A stretch of DNA of 64,000 bases from Hyphococcus flavus. GTDB taxonomy: Bacteria; Pseudomonadota; Alphaproteobacteria; Caulobacterales; Parvularculaceae. The DNA lies in NCBI RefSeq assembly GCF_028748065.1, contig NZ_CP118166.1, positions 1,317,501-1,381,500 of the forward strand, in the 5' to 3' direction. The notes below the pieces were generated by a model. That model did no database searches. It was given only the letters and a program-made list of their open reading frames with translations, and was not told the origin of the DNA. Below, one piece after another: positions 16,164 to 24,198 of the stretch (its first letter is position 1; each line of letters begins with the position of its first letter). Made by a program: the position numbers and the translations under genes.

Positions 16164-16889
16164 ATGAAAAAGCTGTGTGCAATACTTTTGGCGGGAATGA
16201 CTGCGGGCTGTCTGCCGGGTGAAACGCCGAACCAGATTCATGTTGAAGGAGAAGCGGCCCTTGAGGTGATGCCGGATATATTTGAGATTTCGGCAACAAT
16301 TCATTCAAGAGGCGAGACGCACGCGGAAGTGCTTGATGCCATTTCCTCAACTTACTCTGACTTGAAAGAGCAGTTGCCACAACTCGAGGGCTTAGAGCAG
16401 TTAGCGCTTTCGACGAGCAGTGTCGGAATAAGCCCCGTTTACGATTATGCATGCCAGGAAGCAATTTATAATGATGAGCAATGCCCGGTCGTCGCTTACT
16501 CAGGAGGCATATCTATAACCGCCCAGGGCTCGCCAACTTCCGTTGCTGGAAATGCGTTATCGTTCATGTCTGAGCTTGGAACAAATGCGGTGAATTTCGA
16601 TGGGTTTCGCGTCAGCGATTTTTCAACCCATCAGCAAAAGGCAATAAGCACTGCTGTTGAAAACGCCCGAGCCAGAGCCGAAACAATCGCTTCAGCATCC
16701 AAATCATCAATCGTCGGACTCTTAAAAATTCAGATAGGAAAAGGTTTTGACGACCACTACTTTGAGCTTGATAACGATACGATAATCGTTACTGGGTCAC
16801 GGATGCGGGCCCCTAGGGTCCCGCTAGATATCGAACCACAACCGGTAATCGTCCAAGCCAAAATCGTCGCGGCTTTCGAAATCGAATAA
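16164..16889 (+). CDS. SIMPL-domain (DUF541) putative lipoprotein
   Basis: 241 residues. The signal peptide ends in GMTAGC, a slightly irregular lipobox. The SIMPL/DUF541 pattern follows: IHVEGEAALEVMPDIFEISATIHSRG near the start, then a helix-rich middle (QQKAISTAVENARARAETIA) and a long C-terminal strand region. Family members are periplasmic or outer-membrane oxidative-stress proteins (E. coli YggE) of unclear biochemistry. The gene is AT-richer than its surroundings: 22 of 60 bases are G/C in 16681-16740. Together with the adjacent repeat this hints at separate acquisition. It converges with the tiny membrane-protein gene at 16893. Confidence 0.8.
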   Translation: MKKLCAILLAGMTAGCLPGETPNQIHVEGEAALEVMPDIFEISATIHSRGETHAEVLDAISSTYSDLKEQLPQLEGLEQLALSTSSVGISPVYDYACQEAIYNDEQCPVVAYSGGISITAQGSPTSVAGNALSFMSELGTNAVNFDGFRVSDFSTHQQKAISTAVENARARAETIASASKSSIVGLLKIQIGKGFDDHYFELDNDTIIVTGSRMRAPRVPLDIEPQPVIVQAKIVAAFEIE

Positions 16890-16892
16890 AGC

Positions 16893-17009
16893 TTATTTCC
16901 GGCTCTCTGAGGCAAGCCGCTTCATGCCGTGCTGCAGCATGCTGGCTGTGGCCAGCGCCATATTCGATCCGATGAAACCGAAAATGATCCACTCAACTAT
17001 GCTGAACAT
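16893..17009 (-). CDS. 38-residue single-span membrane protein (small ORF)
   Basis: Minus-strand ORF of 38 codons ending in TAA at 16893-16895. GGAGG lies eight bases before the ATG at 17009, a stronger ribosome-binding site than most genes here. The product starts MFSIVEWIIFGFIGSNM, followed by ALATASMLQHGMKRL and SESRK. This is one N-terminal hydrophobic segment with a basic C-terminal helix, as in membrane-attached small proteins. Its stop is four bases from the SIMPL stop (convergent). No function can be assigned. Confidence 0.6.
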   Translation of the reverse strand: MFSIVEWIIFGFIGSNMALATASMLQHGMKRLASESRK

Positions 17010-17282
17010 CTCTCTCGCCTCCGTCCCTTACAAACACCAGACTCGGCGAAATTGATGAAAATTTTTGCTAATTTTTTCGGGGCCTTGGCTAACGCGGCGG
17101 TAACCGGGCAAGCGCCTGTTTTTCCGGGAGTTTAGGCTTTTGGGGCGTTTCGGCTTGTTCCCATGGGCGGTTTTTCCGGTTAACATCAAGGTTTGGCGCC
17201 CTTCAAGGCGGGCGCATGGGGAAAGCCAGCTTGCGCTGCTCACGGGGTAACCGGGCTGTCGCAGGGGAGACGTGAGGGGTCG

Positions 17283-18566
17283 ATGACGTCGGAAGTCGTG
17301 TTGATGAACCGCCAGGCGGTGGCGATGGCGGCGGATAGCGCCGTCACCATATCCGGCGACCGGTATCTGAAAACCTATCAGTCCGTGGATAAGCTGTTTC
17401 CGCTGGTGGAAAACCAGCCGGTCGGCGTGATGATTTATAACAACGCCGAAATCATGTCGACGCCGTGGGAAACGGTGATTTCGCTTTATCGCGAACAGGC
17501 GCGCGGGCGCCCGCTCGACACGGTAGCGGCTTACGCCGAAGACTTCATGGAGTTTATCTCCGGCAATCCGGATCTCTTTCCGGCAGAACATCAGGATACG
17601 GAATTTTTCAAGGTCGTTGCGGTGGTCTATACCGTGCTGGCCGAAGAATTCGACTATCAGGTGCAAAAGTTTTCGCAGAGCCATTCGGGCGGCGTGCGCG
17701 ATCATATCTCCTCGATCTTTGAATTCGTAGTTGGTCAGCTTCATACAGATTACCAACGCTGCCCCGATGACAGCCCGCGCGGCGACCTGCCGTGTTTTCC
17801 AAAAGGCATGGCCGAACAGGTGCGCCGCCGTTATGGCGGGGAAATCGATCAGTTGATGCAAAGCCTGTTGGGCTCGTTGCGTCAGGAATATCCGGGCCTC
17901 TCGATCAGCGAGGAAACGCAGGCGCGCCTGCGTGAGATTGCTGTTTTTGCTGTCGTCAAGGATGCGTTCTTTGAGCACTACACCGGCGTTGTATTCGCGG
18001 GCTTCGGGGCCAAGGAAAAATTCCCGTCCATGCGCTCTTATCTTACATCGAGCGTTATTCTTGGCATTTTGAAGCGCAAGCGCGACCGTCAGGCCGATAT
18101 CGGCGCTGACACGGGGCCCGTGTTCCAGCCTTTCGCGCAGGACCGGATGATCCGCACGTTTCTCACGGGTATGGATCAGTATTTGCGGATGTTCATCTAT
18201 TCGGAGACGTTGAAGCTCTCCATGGGGCTTGTTTCAGATATTGTTTCACGCACGCCGAACCTGAATGACACCCAGAAGAATGCGATTTTCCGTGACTACA
18301 GTCAGAATAATCTCGGGCATGCGCTGAACGAATTTTTCCGCTCAGTTGATAATTATCAGTACGCGGTGCATACGCGGCCGATTTTGCGGGCGATCAATTC
18401 CCTGCCAAGGAAAGAGCTGGGCGAAACGGCGGCGTCACTGATCAAGCTGAACTCCTTCCAGCAAAAGGTGATGCATTCGGTCGAAACGGTCGGCGGGCCG
18501 ATCGACGTCGCCGTGATCACGCGCAATGGCGGTCTTGAGTGGACCCGCGAAAAACCGGAGCTTTAG
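17283..18566 (+). CDS. Proteasome/HslV-like Ntn-hydrolase-fold protein, undescribed type
   Basis: 427 residues from the ATG at 17283. Without Met the chain starts T-S-E-V-V and reaches AMAADSAVT with Asp at position 17, exactly as HslV T1...D17. A lysine follows at 36 in SVDKLFPL, where proteasome subunits have Lys33 before the next strand. A long helical insertion (about residues 65-230) precedes a second strand-like segment (TGVVFAGFGAKEKFPS). More helices follow, then a final strand pair (GPIDVAVITRNGGLEW, about 405-420). I infer an Ntn-hydrolase sandwich interrupted by helices. It is nearly twice HslV or Anbu length. It is coupled to the next gene, whose ATG is three bases after its stop. 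Confidence 0.6.
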   Translation: MTSEVVLMNRQAVAMAADSAVTISGDRYLKTYQSVDKLFPLVENQPVGVMIYNNAEIMSTPWETVISLYREQARGRPLDTVAAYAEDFMEFISGNPDLFPAEHQDTEFFKVVAVVYTVLAEEFDYQVQKFSQSHSGGVRDHISSIFEFVVGQLHTDYQRCPDDSPRGDLPCFPKGMAEQVRRRYGGEIDQLMQSLLGSLRQEYPGLSISEETQARLREIAVFAVVKDAFFEHYTGVVFAGFGAKEKFPSMRSYLTSSVILGILKRKRDRQADIGADTGPVFQPFAQDRMIRTFLTGMDQYLRMFIYSETLKLSMGLVSDIVSRTPNLNDTQKNAIFRDYSQNNLGHALNEFFRSVDNYQYAVHTRPILRAINSLPRKELGETAASLIKLNSFQQKVMHSVETVGGPIDVAVITRNGGLEWTREKPEL

Positions 18567-18569
18567 GGC

Positions 18570-19013
18570 ATGAGTGAACGTCTAAAACAGATCTGGGCCG
18601 GATTTTCGTCAGAGACGACACGCAAGCTCACCGGGCGCGGTGTCGATAACATCCTCGTGCCGCACCGAACCGACTATGCGGAAACCGACGAGGGTTTCCT
18701 GCCGGAGAACTATAATGCGCCGGCGGAATCGGCGTTCTCGGCGCTGCGTGAGAATTTAAAGACAAAAGAAAAAATGTTCGGCGGCAAAAAGAAAAAAGCC
18801 GGCGACACACGCTCATCCCTGCCGTCTGAGGCGGAGGACTTCACCGCCGCCACGGCTTTTTCATCGTCAAGCGACGATCTTATTCGCGGACTTCGCGCCA
18901 CTGCTATGCGGGTCGAGCGCCCGGATATAGATTACGGCGCTTTTGTCGCCTCGCCCGAGGGCAAGGCCCAGTTCAAGAAGCACAAAAAGAAAAAACGCTT
19001 CGGCCTGTTTTAA
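18570..19013 (+). CDS. Unknown hydrophilic protein coupled to the Ntn-hydrolase-like gene
   Basis: 147 residues, no signal peptide or membrane span. An N-terminal helical segment (ERLKQIWAGFSSETTRKLTG) leads to a motif-like stretch ILVPHRTDYAETDEGFLP. Ser/Ala-rich linkers and Lys clusters (GGKKKKAG; KKHKKKKRFGLF) follow, the last at the very C-terminus. It starts three bases after the preceding stop with AGGG upstream, so it is probably translated from the same message. I do not recognise the family; it could be a partner, substrate or regulator of the upstream protein. Confidence 0.75.
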   Translation: MSERLKQIWAGFSSETTRKLTGRGVDNILVPHRTDYAETDEGFLPENYNAPAESAFSALRENLKTKEKMFGGKKKKAGDTRSSLPSEAEDFTAATAFSSSSDDLIRGLRATAMRVERPDIDYGAFVASPEGKAQFKKHKKKKRFGLF

Positions 19014-19100
19014 TCTCTGTTAGATAACGCCTTGCCGCTGGTTTTGTTGAAAAGCACCGGCGCGTCCCCATTTCTTTGAAAAAGAAACGGAGGCTGATCC

Positions 19101-19424
19101 ATGATTGTCACAACAACTGACGGTGTGCCCGGACGCGAGGTAAGCAATAGTGTTGGCGTCGTCGCCGGCGAGGCGATTCTCGGCGTTAATATTTTCCGCG
19201 ATTTGTTCGCGGGCATTCGCGACATTATTGGCGGGCGTTCCGGCGGCTATCAAAAGGCGCTGCGTGAGGCGCGCGATCACGCCATGGCGGATATGGAAGC
19301 CGAAGCCGCAGCGCTGGGCGCGGACGCCGTTATCGGCGTTGATATCGATTATGAAGCAGTCGACACGCAAAAGGGCGCGATGCTGCTCGTTTCTTGCAAT
19401 GGTACGGCGGTGAAGCTGCGCTAA
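19101..19424 (+). CDS. YbjQ-family (heavy-metal-binding-like) protein
   Basis: 107-residue protein of the YbjQ/UPF0145 family, a small pentameric dodecin-like fold of unknown role. Signatures are the N-terminal [24 protein letters not shown], the middle [26 protein letters not shown] and the C-terminal [21 protein letters not shown] lies seven to eight bases before the ATG. It sits 88 bases after the Lys-rich gene and could be cotranscribed with it. A link to the Ntn-like protein is only positional. Confidence 0.87.
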   Translation: MIVTTTDGVPGREVSNSVGVVAGEAILGVNIFRDLFAGIRDIIGGRSGGYQKALREARDHAMADMEAEAAALGADAVIGVDIDYEAVDTQKGAMLLVSCNGTAVKLR

Positions 19425-19476
19425 TTTGTTTTATATCTGCCGAACGAATGTAGGCGCTCAATATTGAGCGCCGCCA

Positions 19477-20127
19477 TCATTCCACAGGTTCGTTGTCCAG
19501 CGCCTGTTCAGCGGTGTCCAGCTCGACATCGCTGTCGCTCTCGGCATCTGCTGTTTCTTCCGGCTCAGGCGCTGGCGCAGGCTCAGGGAACGCAACCGGA
19601 TCGCCATTCGTCAGCGTCGCCAGATACGCCAGAAGGTCCGCCCGCTGAGTGTCGCGCGGAAAGCGCTGCACCATTGCGGTGCCGGGAATATATTCCTGAG
19701 AGTTCTTTAGGTATGCATCGAGGCGCTCATAGGTCCACGACCCGCCAAAGTCACGCAGCGCGCTGGTGTAGTTAAATCCTGCGGTTTGCGCCACTTGGCC
19801 CCCGACGATATTCCAGAGGTTCGGCCCCGTGCCGTTGGCGCCGCCCTGTTCGAAGGTGTGGCAGGATTTGCAGATCGCCGATCGGCGCTCGCCGGCGGAT
19901 GCGTCGGCGTTGGCCAATAACGTGCCAAGGTCAACCTCCGGCGCTTCTTCAACCGGGCCGCCGGTGTCGAGATTGACTTCGCCGCCATAGGCAAGGTGCA
20001 GCTCGTCACCACCGCCATGGTGGCCGCCGCCAAAGATCGCCGCCGTCAACTGCGGCAAGCCAAAGATCAAGAGCAGCGCCGCCAGCACTGAAAATGCAAC
20101 CTTGTTGAAGAAAAGAGGGTCTTTCAT
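19477..20127 (-). CDS. Membrane-anchored class I cytochrome c (c552/CycM type)
   Basis: 216 residues. An uncleaved N-terminal anchor (FSVLAALLLIFGLPQL) is followed by a His/Gly linker. One cytochrome c domain carries the heme site CKSCH in AICKSCHTFEQGG. The axial Met is probably in GTAMVQRF, and the core pattern GPNLWNIVGG...YTSALRDFGGSWTYERLDAYLKN is that of c552/CycM, which carries electrons between the bc1 complex and oxidase. An acidic Pro-Glu tail of about 40 residues (PAPAPEPEE to DNEPVE) extends the C-terminus beyond usual homologues. It is divergent from pheA. Confidence 0.92.
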   Translation of the reverse strand: MKDPLFFNKVAFSVLAALLLIFGLPQLTAAIFGGGHHGGGDELHLAYGGEVNLDTGGPVEEAPEVDLGTLLANADASAGERRSAICKSCHTFEQGGANGTGPNLWNIVGGQVAQTAGFNYTSALRDFGGSWTYERLDAYLKNSQEYIPGTAMVQRFPRDTQRADLLAYLATLTNGDPVAFPEPAPAPEPEETADAESDSDVELDTAEQALDNEPVE

Positions 20128-20236
20128 GAAGCCGCCCCAAAGAGTTGTCAGCGCGCCCTGGTCGGCGCGGGAATGGATTAAGTCGGGCGGTTTCTAGCGA
20201 TCTTCAAATGGCGGCGCAATGTGGCGGCTCGGCCCC

Positions 20237-20268
20237 TTGGCGCGGCCATTGGGCGCGGCCATTGGGCG
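20237..20268. repeat. Short tandem repeat upstream of pheA
   Basis: About two and a half copies of a 13-base unit TTGGGCGCGGCCA lie in the 251-base divergent region between the cytochrome c and pheA genes. No other element can be supported in that region. Confidence 0.6.
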
Positions 20269-20378
20269 TGACTTTGAGCAGGAAGGGAAGCCAGAGGCGC
20301 GGCAATTGCCAGCCGGGCGCCGTTTGTGCATAAGCCCTCGCTCGATATTGCGAACGCTGGGAAGGGAAAAGCGGCGGC

Positions 20379-21227
20379 ATGAGTGATGACAACGCAGGAA
20401 AAAGCTTCATCGCCTATCAGGGCGAGCCGGGCGCGTTTTCAGAACTCGCCTGCAAGCAATACGCGCCGCAATTGACGCCAATGCCCTGCGCCACGTTTGA
20501 AGACGCCTTCGAAGCCGTCAGTTCCGGCCGTGCTGCAAAGGCGATGCTCCCCATTGAAAACTCGCTCGCCGGACGGGTGGCTGACATTCATCACCTGCTG
20601 CCTGGCGCGAACCTTCACATTATTGCCGAGTACTTCCTGCCCGTAGAGCATCACCTGATGGTCCGCCCCGGGGTGAATATGGATCAGGTGAAAATCGTGC
20701 GCTCTCACGCCATGGCGCTCGGGCAATGCCGGCGTTTCATTCGTGACCACGGCCTGAAAGCGGAAATGTCAGGCGATACGGCGGGGGCCGCGCGCCATCT
20801 TGCCGAAGAGGGGCATGACGATGAAGCCGTGATCGCTTCATCGCTGGCGGCGCAACATTACAATCTCGATGTGCTGGCGGCGAATATCGAGGACGAGGCG
20901 CACAACACCACTCGCTTCCTGGAAATGGCCCGCGAGCCTCAGGATGCGGACCCGGATGACGGCGCGGTGGTGACCAGCTTTGTGTTCGAAGTGCGCAACA
21001 TTCCAGCAGCGCTTTACAAGGCTATGGGTGGCTTTGCGACCAATGGGGTCAACATGACCAAGCTTGAAAGCTATCAACTCGACGGCGCGTTCACGGCGAC
21101 CATGTTCTATGCCGATATAGAAGGACACCCGGCGCACGAGCCTGTGCGCCTCGCGCTGGAAGAGCTCAGTTTCTTCTCGTCATCCCTGAAAATTCTCGGC
21201 GTTTATAAAGCCGCGCGGGTGCGCTAA
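20379..21227 (+). CDS. pheA: Prephenate dehydratase
   Basis: 282-residue monofunctional enzyme converting prephenate to phenylpyruvate for phenylalanine synthesis. The catalytic domain starts IAYQGEPGAFSELA and contains MLPIENSLAGRV and the catalytic TRF segment (HNTTRFLEM). A C-terminal ACT domain follows (VVTSFVFEVRNIPAALYKAM). The Phe-binding ESRP motif of classical enzymes appears as ESYQ, so feedback properties may differ. The gene converges with nudC; the stops overlap by four bases. Confidence 0.93.
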   Translation: MSDDNAGKSFIAYQGEPGAFSELACKQYAPQLTPMPCATFEDAFEAVSSGRAAKAMLPIENSLAGRVADIHHLLPGANLHIIAEYFLPVEHHLMVRPGVNMDQVKIVRSHAMALGQCRRFIRDHGLKAEMSGDTAGAARHLAEEGHDDEAVIASSLAAQHYNLDVLAANIEDEAHNTTRFLEMAREPQDADPDDGAVVTSFVFEVRNIPAALYKAMGGFATNGVNMTKLESYQLDGAFTATMFYADIEGHPAHEPVRLALEELSFFSSSLKILGVYKAARVR

Positions 21228-22135
21228 TGCGCAGCCCACCGCTCAAGTAACTGCCGCGCAATGGTGAACTTCGGCGGCAAGATGACGTTTCCGCGTTCTT
21301 CGCCATCCAATAGCATGCGCGTGTCTTCCAGCGATATCCACCGCGCTTCGACAATTTCCTCTGTATCAAGATTAAGTGTTCGACCTTCTGCATCAGCGAG
21401 GAAGCCCATCATCAAGGATGACGGAAACGGCCAGGGTTGTGAGAACTGATAGCGGATATCAGTGAGCGCAACGCCGGCTTCTTCGAAAATCTCGCGCCTT
21501 GCGGCTTCTTCCGGGGTTTCGCCAGCCTCGATAAAGCCGGCTAACGCAGACAACATCCCCTCCGGAAAATGCGGGCCACGTCCCAGCAGGCAATGATCTT
21601 CGTGCACGGCCAGCACGATTGCTACTGGCGAAACGCGCGGAAAATGTTCGGCCTCGCACGACCGGCAATCCGCCTTGGCGCCGCTGATTGAAAACGCGAC
21701 ATCGCCGCCGCAATTGGCGCAAAAGCGATGCTGGCGCCGCCATTCAAACAGCCAGCGTGCGTGACCGATGATGGCGAGATCGTCTCGTGACACTATTCCC
21801 GCCGCCATGCGCAGGTTCATATACTCGCCGATGTCAGAAAAAGGCGCTTCTTCTGCGGATGCGCTGGCGCCAGATGCGTCAATGGCGAAATAAGCGGCGC
21901 CGTTTTTCATGCCGAGGATCGCGATCGGCGCATCTGCGGGGAATTCTTTGAAGGCGGCGGCGGATAAAAATGCGGCGGCGCCGTTCGCCACCAGCGGGTC
22001 GCCGCGCCATAACGGTATCAGCAGGCTGTCAGGATCTTTCAGCCGCGCCGCAATGGCGTCGTCATTGTCTTTTTCATTATTCACCCGTTCAAGCGGGCTG
22101 CCTGCAAACCAGTTTGGATTGTCGCCGATTTTCAT
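21224..22135 (-). CDS. nudC: NADH pyrophosphatase NudC-type Nudix hydrolase
   Basis: 303 residues. The Zn-ribbon has two Cys pairs (CANC and CRSC, about 16 residues apart) and leads to the Nudix box G-x5-E-x7-REUxEE-like sequence GFIEAGETPEEAARREIFEEAG. The NADH-specific SQPWPFPSSLM motif is present, so NAD(H) pyrophosphatase or de-NADding activity is well supported. I chose the ATG at 22135; an ATG at 22171 is in frame but would add a basic extension. Confidence 0.93.
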   Translation of the reverse strand: MKIGDNPNWFAGSPLERVNNEKDNDDAIAARLKDPDSLLIPLWRGDPLVANGAAAFLSAAAFKEFPADAPIAILGMKNGAAYFAIDASGASASAEEAPFSDIGEYMNLRMAAGIVSRDDLAIIGHARWLFEWRRQHRFCANCGGDVAFSISGAKADCRSCEAEHFPRVSPVAIVLAVHEDHCLLGRGPHFPEGMLSALAGFIEAGETPEEAARREIFEEAGVALTDIRYQFSQPWPFPSSLMMGFLADAEGRTLNLDTEEIVEARWISLEDTRMLLDGEERGNVILPPKFTIARQLLERWAAH

Positions 22136-22189
22136 GCGCGCTGTTGTGACAAGCGCATGGCGCGCGCGCAAGCCTTATGCGCTGCGCCC

Positions 22190-22681
22190 TTACTTCGAAA
22201 CGGGACTTTTCACAGCAGCGATGCTGTTGCGATGCAGGAAGAGGATGATCAGCGCAAAAAGCCAACTCGCGCATGCTGCGTAAAACAGCGCGCTAGAAAA
22301 TTCTGTCGGTTCCCCGTTTGCCCATTCCACCGGCGTTTCAATACCGAGCGGTGTAAACAGGTGAAAGACAATCGCGCCGCTCATGATGCCGAGCGCAATC
22401 AGCGCGCCCAAAAACTGCGACGGCGCAATGAGATTTTTTTTGTTCGCAAGAAACAACACCAGCGGCAATCCGATCAGGAGGATCGACGACAATAGCTCTC
22501 CAAGACCGATAACCCACGGTCCGGCCGGAAAGAAAAGACCGATGCCTGACCAGTCCCGCAAGGTGGTGAAAATATGTTCCGGTGTCGGATGGCTAGTGAA
22601 TTTGAACCGCAAAGAATCAAGAAAAATAGCAGAAATAAAGAGCCCGCCGGCCCATGGGAAAAGTTGCTTGATATGGTCCAT
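22190..22681 (-). CDS. DoxX-like membrane protein
   Basis: 163-residue four-helix membrane protein: an N-terminal hydrophobic stretch with PWAGGLFISAIFLDSLRFKF, a middle pair of helices (VIGLGELLSSILLIGLPLVL; FLGALIALGIMSGAIVFHLF) and a last helix ending in HRNSI. The E-L-L-S-S-I pattern resembles DoxX/DoxD-like proteins; function unknown. GGAGG is placed seven bases before the ATG at 22681. It is likely transcribed downstream of the hydroxylase gene at 22810, or alone. Confidence 0.78.
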   Translation of the reverse strand: MDHIKQLFPWAGGLFISAIFLDSLRFKFTSHPTPEHIFTTLRDWSGIGLFFPAGPWVIGLGELLSSILLIGLPLVLFLANKKNLIAPSQFLGALIALGIMSGAIVFHLFTPLGIETPVEWANGEPTEFSSALFYAACASWLFALIILFLHRNSIAAVKSPVSK

Positions 22682-22809
22682 GACTATCCTCCCTGTGCGC
22701 CACTTGCGCCACGCCACCTTCGCAGGGCTTAGACCATACTCCTATTGCTTCTGAAATTCACGATCCGCGCGCAGCCGCTCACGGTTTCGCGGGCGCGGCG
22801 TGAGGCGGT

Positions 22810-23880
22810 TTAATTTGTCGTTTCTTCAGCGGGCGGAAATTCCAGCCCGATGCGGTCGGCGCGACCGGAGACCCATTCATCGAATACGGAATAGACCTTT
22901 TCGATGGCTTCGATCTCGGTCGGGCTCAAATCCGGGTGGTGTGTTTCGAAAATCATCACCACGCGATCCTTGTCGGACTTGTTCCAGGCTTCATGTTCGA
23001 AGCTATCGTCGAAAGCAACGATCTTTCCCTCCTGCCACTGATGGAGTTCATCGCCGACCCTGATTTCGCAACCATCAGGCACGATCAGCGGCAGGTGAAC
23101 GGTCAGTCGCGTATTGGTCAGGCCATGATGCGGCGGGATATGCGCGCCGGGCTGCAAACGCGAGAAAAAAGTTTCAAGCGGCACGCCGTCACGTTTCACA
23201 GTTGGCGCCGTTTCCAGCGCCGCGAGTGTTTTGGGAAACATCGCCGCTTCGTCCATGACATTGGCGTTGAAGTGCATGTAAAGCGCCGACCAGTCCATTT
23301 TGCCCCGTAAAGAGGCCCAGTATGGCTCTTCAAGGTCTTCCGGCACGTATGGGTATTGTTTTGCGTTTTGCGCGATAGCGGCCTCGAATTCCGCGCGTAT
23401 GTCTTCCCATGCAGCTTCGATATCCGCTGTCCACGGCAACGTGTCGTTTGGCGTGATGGGACGCGCGGGCAAGCCTGGAACGTAAAAGTTCAATGGCCGC
23501 TGCTTTTCCACTCTGAAATTTACGGGAGCGATAGCGTAATGTAGCCAGACGCCTGACCGGACGCGGTCAAGATCGTCCTTATCCAGGGTTCTTGCGAAAT
23601 CTTCGACGGTTGAGCGGTGTAATGAAGAAAAATGATTTCGGATCGCGTCGTCAGCGCGCTTTGAATGCGCGCGTAAATCGTCGTTTGCTTCCGGGTGCAG
23701 GTGAATGGTGCGCAGGATCGCGTTCTGGTCAGCCCCGAATGTCCAGACGGTAAGCGCTTCCTCCAGCCGGCCGGCGGCGTCAAGCGCGGCGCCCGCATAG
23801 AGCGCCAGCGGCGCGTTGCCAGGGTCCTCAAGAAAGGCCTCAAGAAACTCATCCGGGGTGTGCTGGGAAATATCAGGCAT
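22810..23880 (-). CDS. Aspartyl/asparaginyl beta-hydroxylase-family dioxygenase with TPR-like N-terminus
   Basis: 356 residues. The first about 110 residues are helical and TPR-like (PLALYAGAALDAAGRLEEALTVW). The C-terminal domain is a cupin-type 2-oxoglutarate/Fe(II) dioxygenase of the Asp/Asn hydroxylase family. Iron and cofactor signatures are IPPHHGLTNTRLTVHLPL (metal His plus the R that binds 2-oxoglutarate), KIVAFDDSFEHEAWN (second His) and VVMIFETHHPDL. The substrate may be a protein or lipid-linked peptide; unknown. The ATG at 23880 has a weak ribosome-binding site; the in-frame ATG at 23943 would start before the sulfur-poor helix region. Confidence 0.87.
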   Translation of the reverse strand: MPDISQHTPDEFLEAFLEDPGNAPLALYAGAALDAAGRLEEALTVWTFGADQNAILRTIHLHPEANDDLRAHSKRADDAIRNHFSSLHRSTVEDFARTLDKDDLDRVRSGVWLHYAIAPVNFRVEKQRPLNFYVPGLPARPITPNDTLPWTADIEAAWEDIRAEFEAAIAQNAKQYPYVPEDLEEPYWASLRGKMDWSALYMHFNANVMDEAAMFPKTLAALETAPTVKRDGVPLETFFSRLQPGAHIPPHHGLTNTRLTVHLPLIVPDGCEIRVGDELHQWQEGKIVAFDDSFEHEAWNKSDKDRVVMIFETHHPDLSPTEIEAIEKVYSVFDEWVSGRADRIGLEFPPAEETTN

Positions 23881-23960
23881 GGATCTTTGCTGTTTTGCTC
23901 TTTGAAAGACGCACTCGCTACCGGAATACTGGCGCGGGCGCAATTCTGTCGGCTGACCTA

Positions 23961-23989
23961 TTGCAATTGAGCGGCCAAGCCATGATATT
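23961..23989 (+). promoter_or_regulatory. Promoter of SRP RNA
   Basis: TTGCAA (23961-23966) and GATATT (23984-23989) are separated by 17 bases. The start site expected about seven bases later coincides with the 5' end of the SRP RNA closing stem near 23997. Confidence 0.65.
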
Positions 23990-23996
23990 CCGCCGC

Positions 23997-24090
23997 GGAA
24001 GGCTGGCGGACGTAGCTCTCGCCAACCCGGTCAGGTCCGGAAGGAAGCAGCCGTAACGAGTTTTTTGCTGCGGGTCGTTTCAGTCTTCCA
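23997..24090 (+). ncRNA. ffs: Small signal recognition particle RNA (4.5S type)
   Basis: The invariant Ffh-binding core GGTCAGGTCCGGAAGGAAGC and following AGCC sit at about 24030-24053, forming the asymmetric and symmetric internal loops plus GGAA tetraloop. The closing stem is GGAAGGCTGG (23997-24006) with CAGTCTTCC (24081-24089). The length of about 94 bases is that of bacterial small SRP RNA. It lies upstream of the beta-lactamase-like gene with its own promoter. The exact ends are estimates. Confidence 0.93.
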
Positions 24091-24198
24091 CTTCACTCTT
24101 TCCCAAATTCGCAATCCAGCCTTGCTGGCGCATTCTTGATTTTGGCGGCGGGCCAGCGTCAGTCTATCTTCTTTGTTTGGTTGGTTTTCGGAGGCGGG

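Noticed and set aside
17028-17978. 316-codon minus-strand frame
   Set aside because: Antisense to the Ntn-like gene, with no signal or domain. The plus-strand frame has coupling to the next gene and a recognisable N-terminus.
20237-20268. CRISPR-like repeat
   Set aside because: Units of 13 bases in direct contact without spacers; it is a minor tandem repeat.
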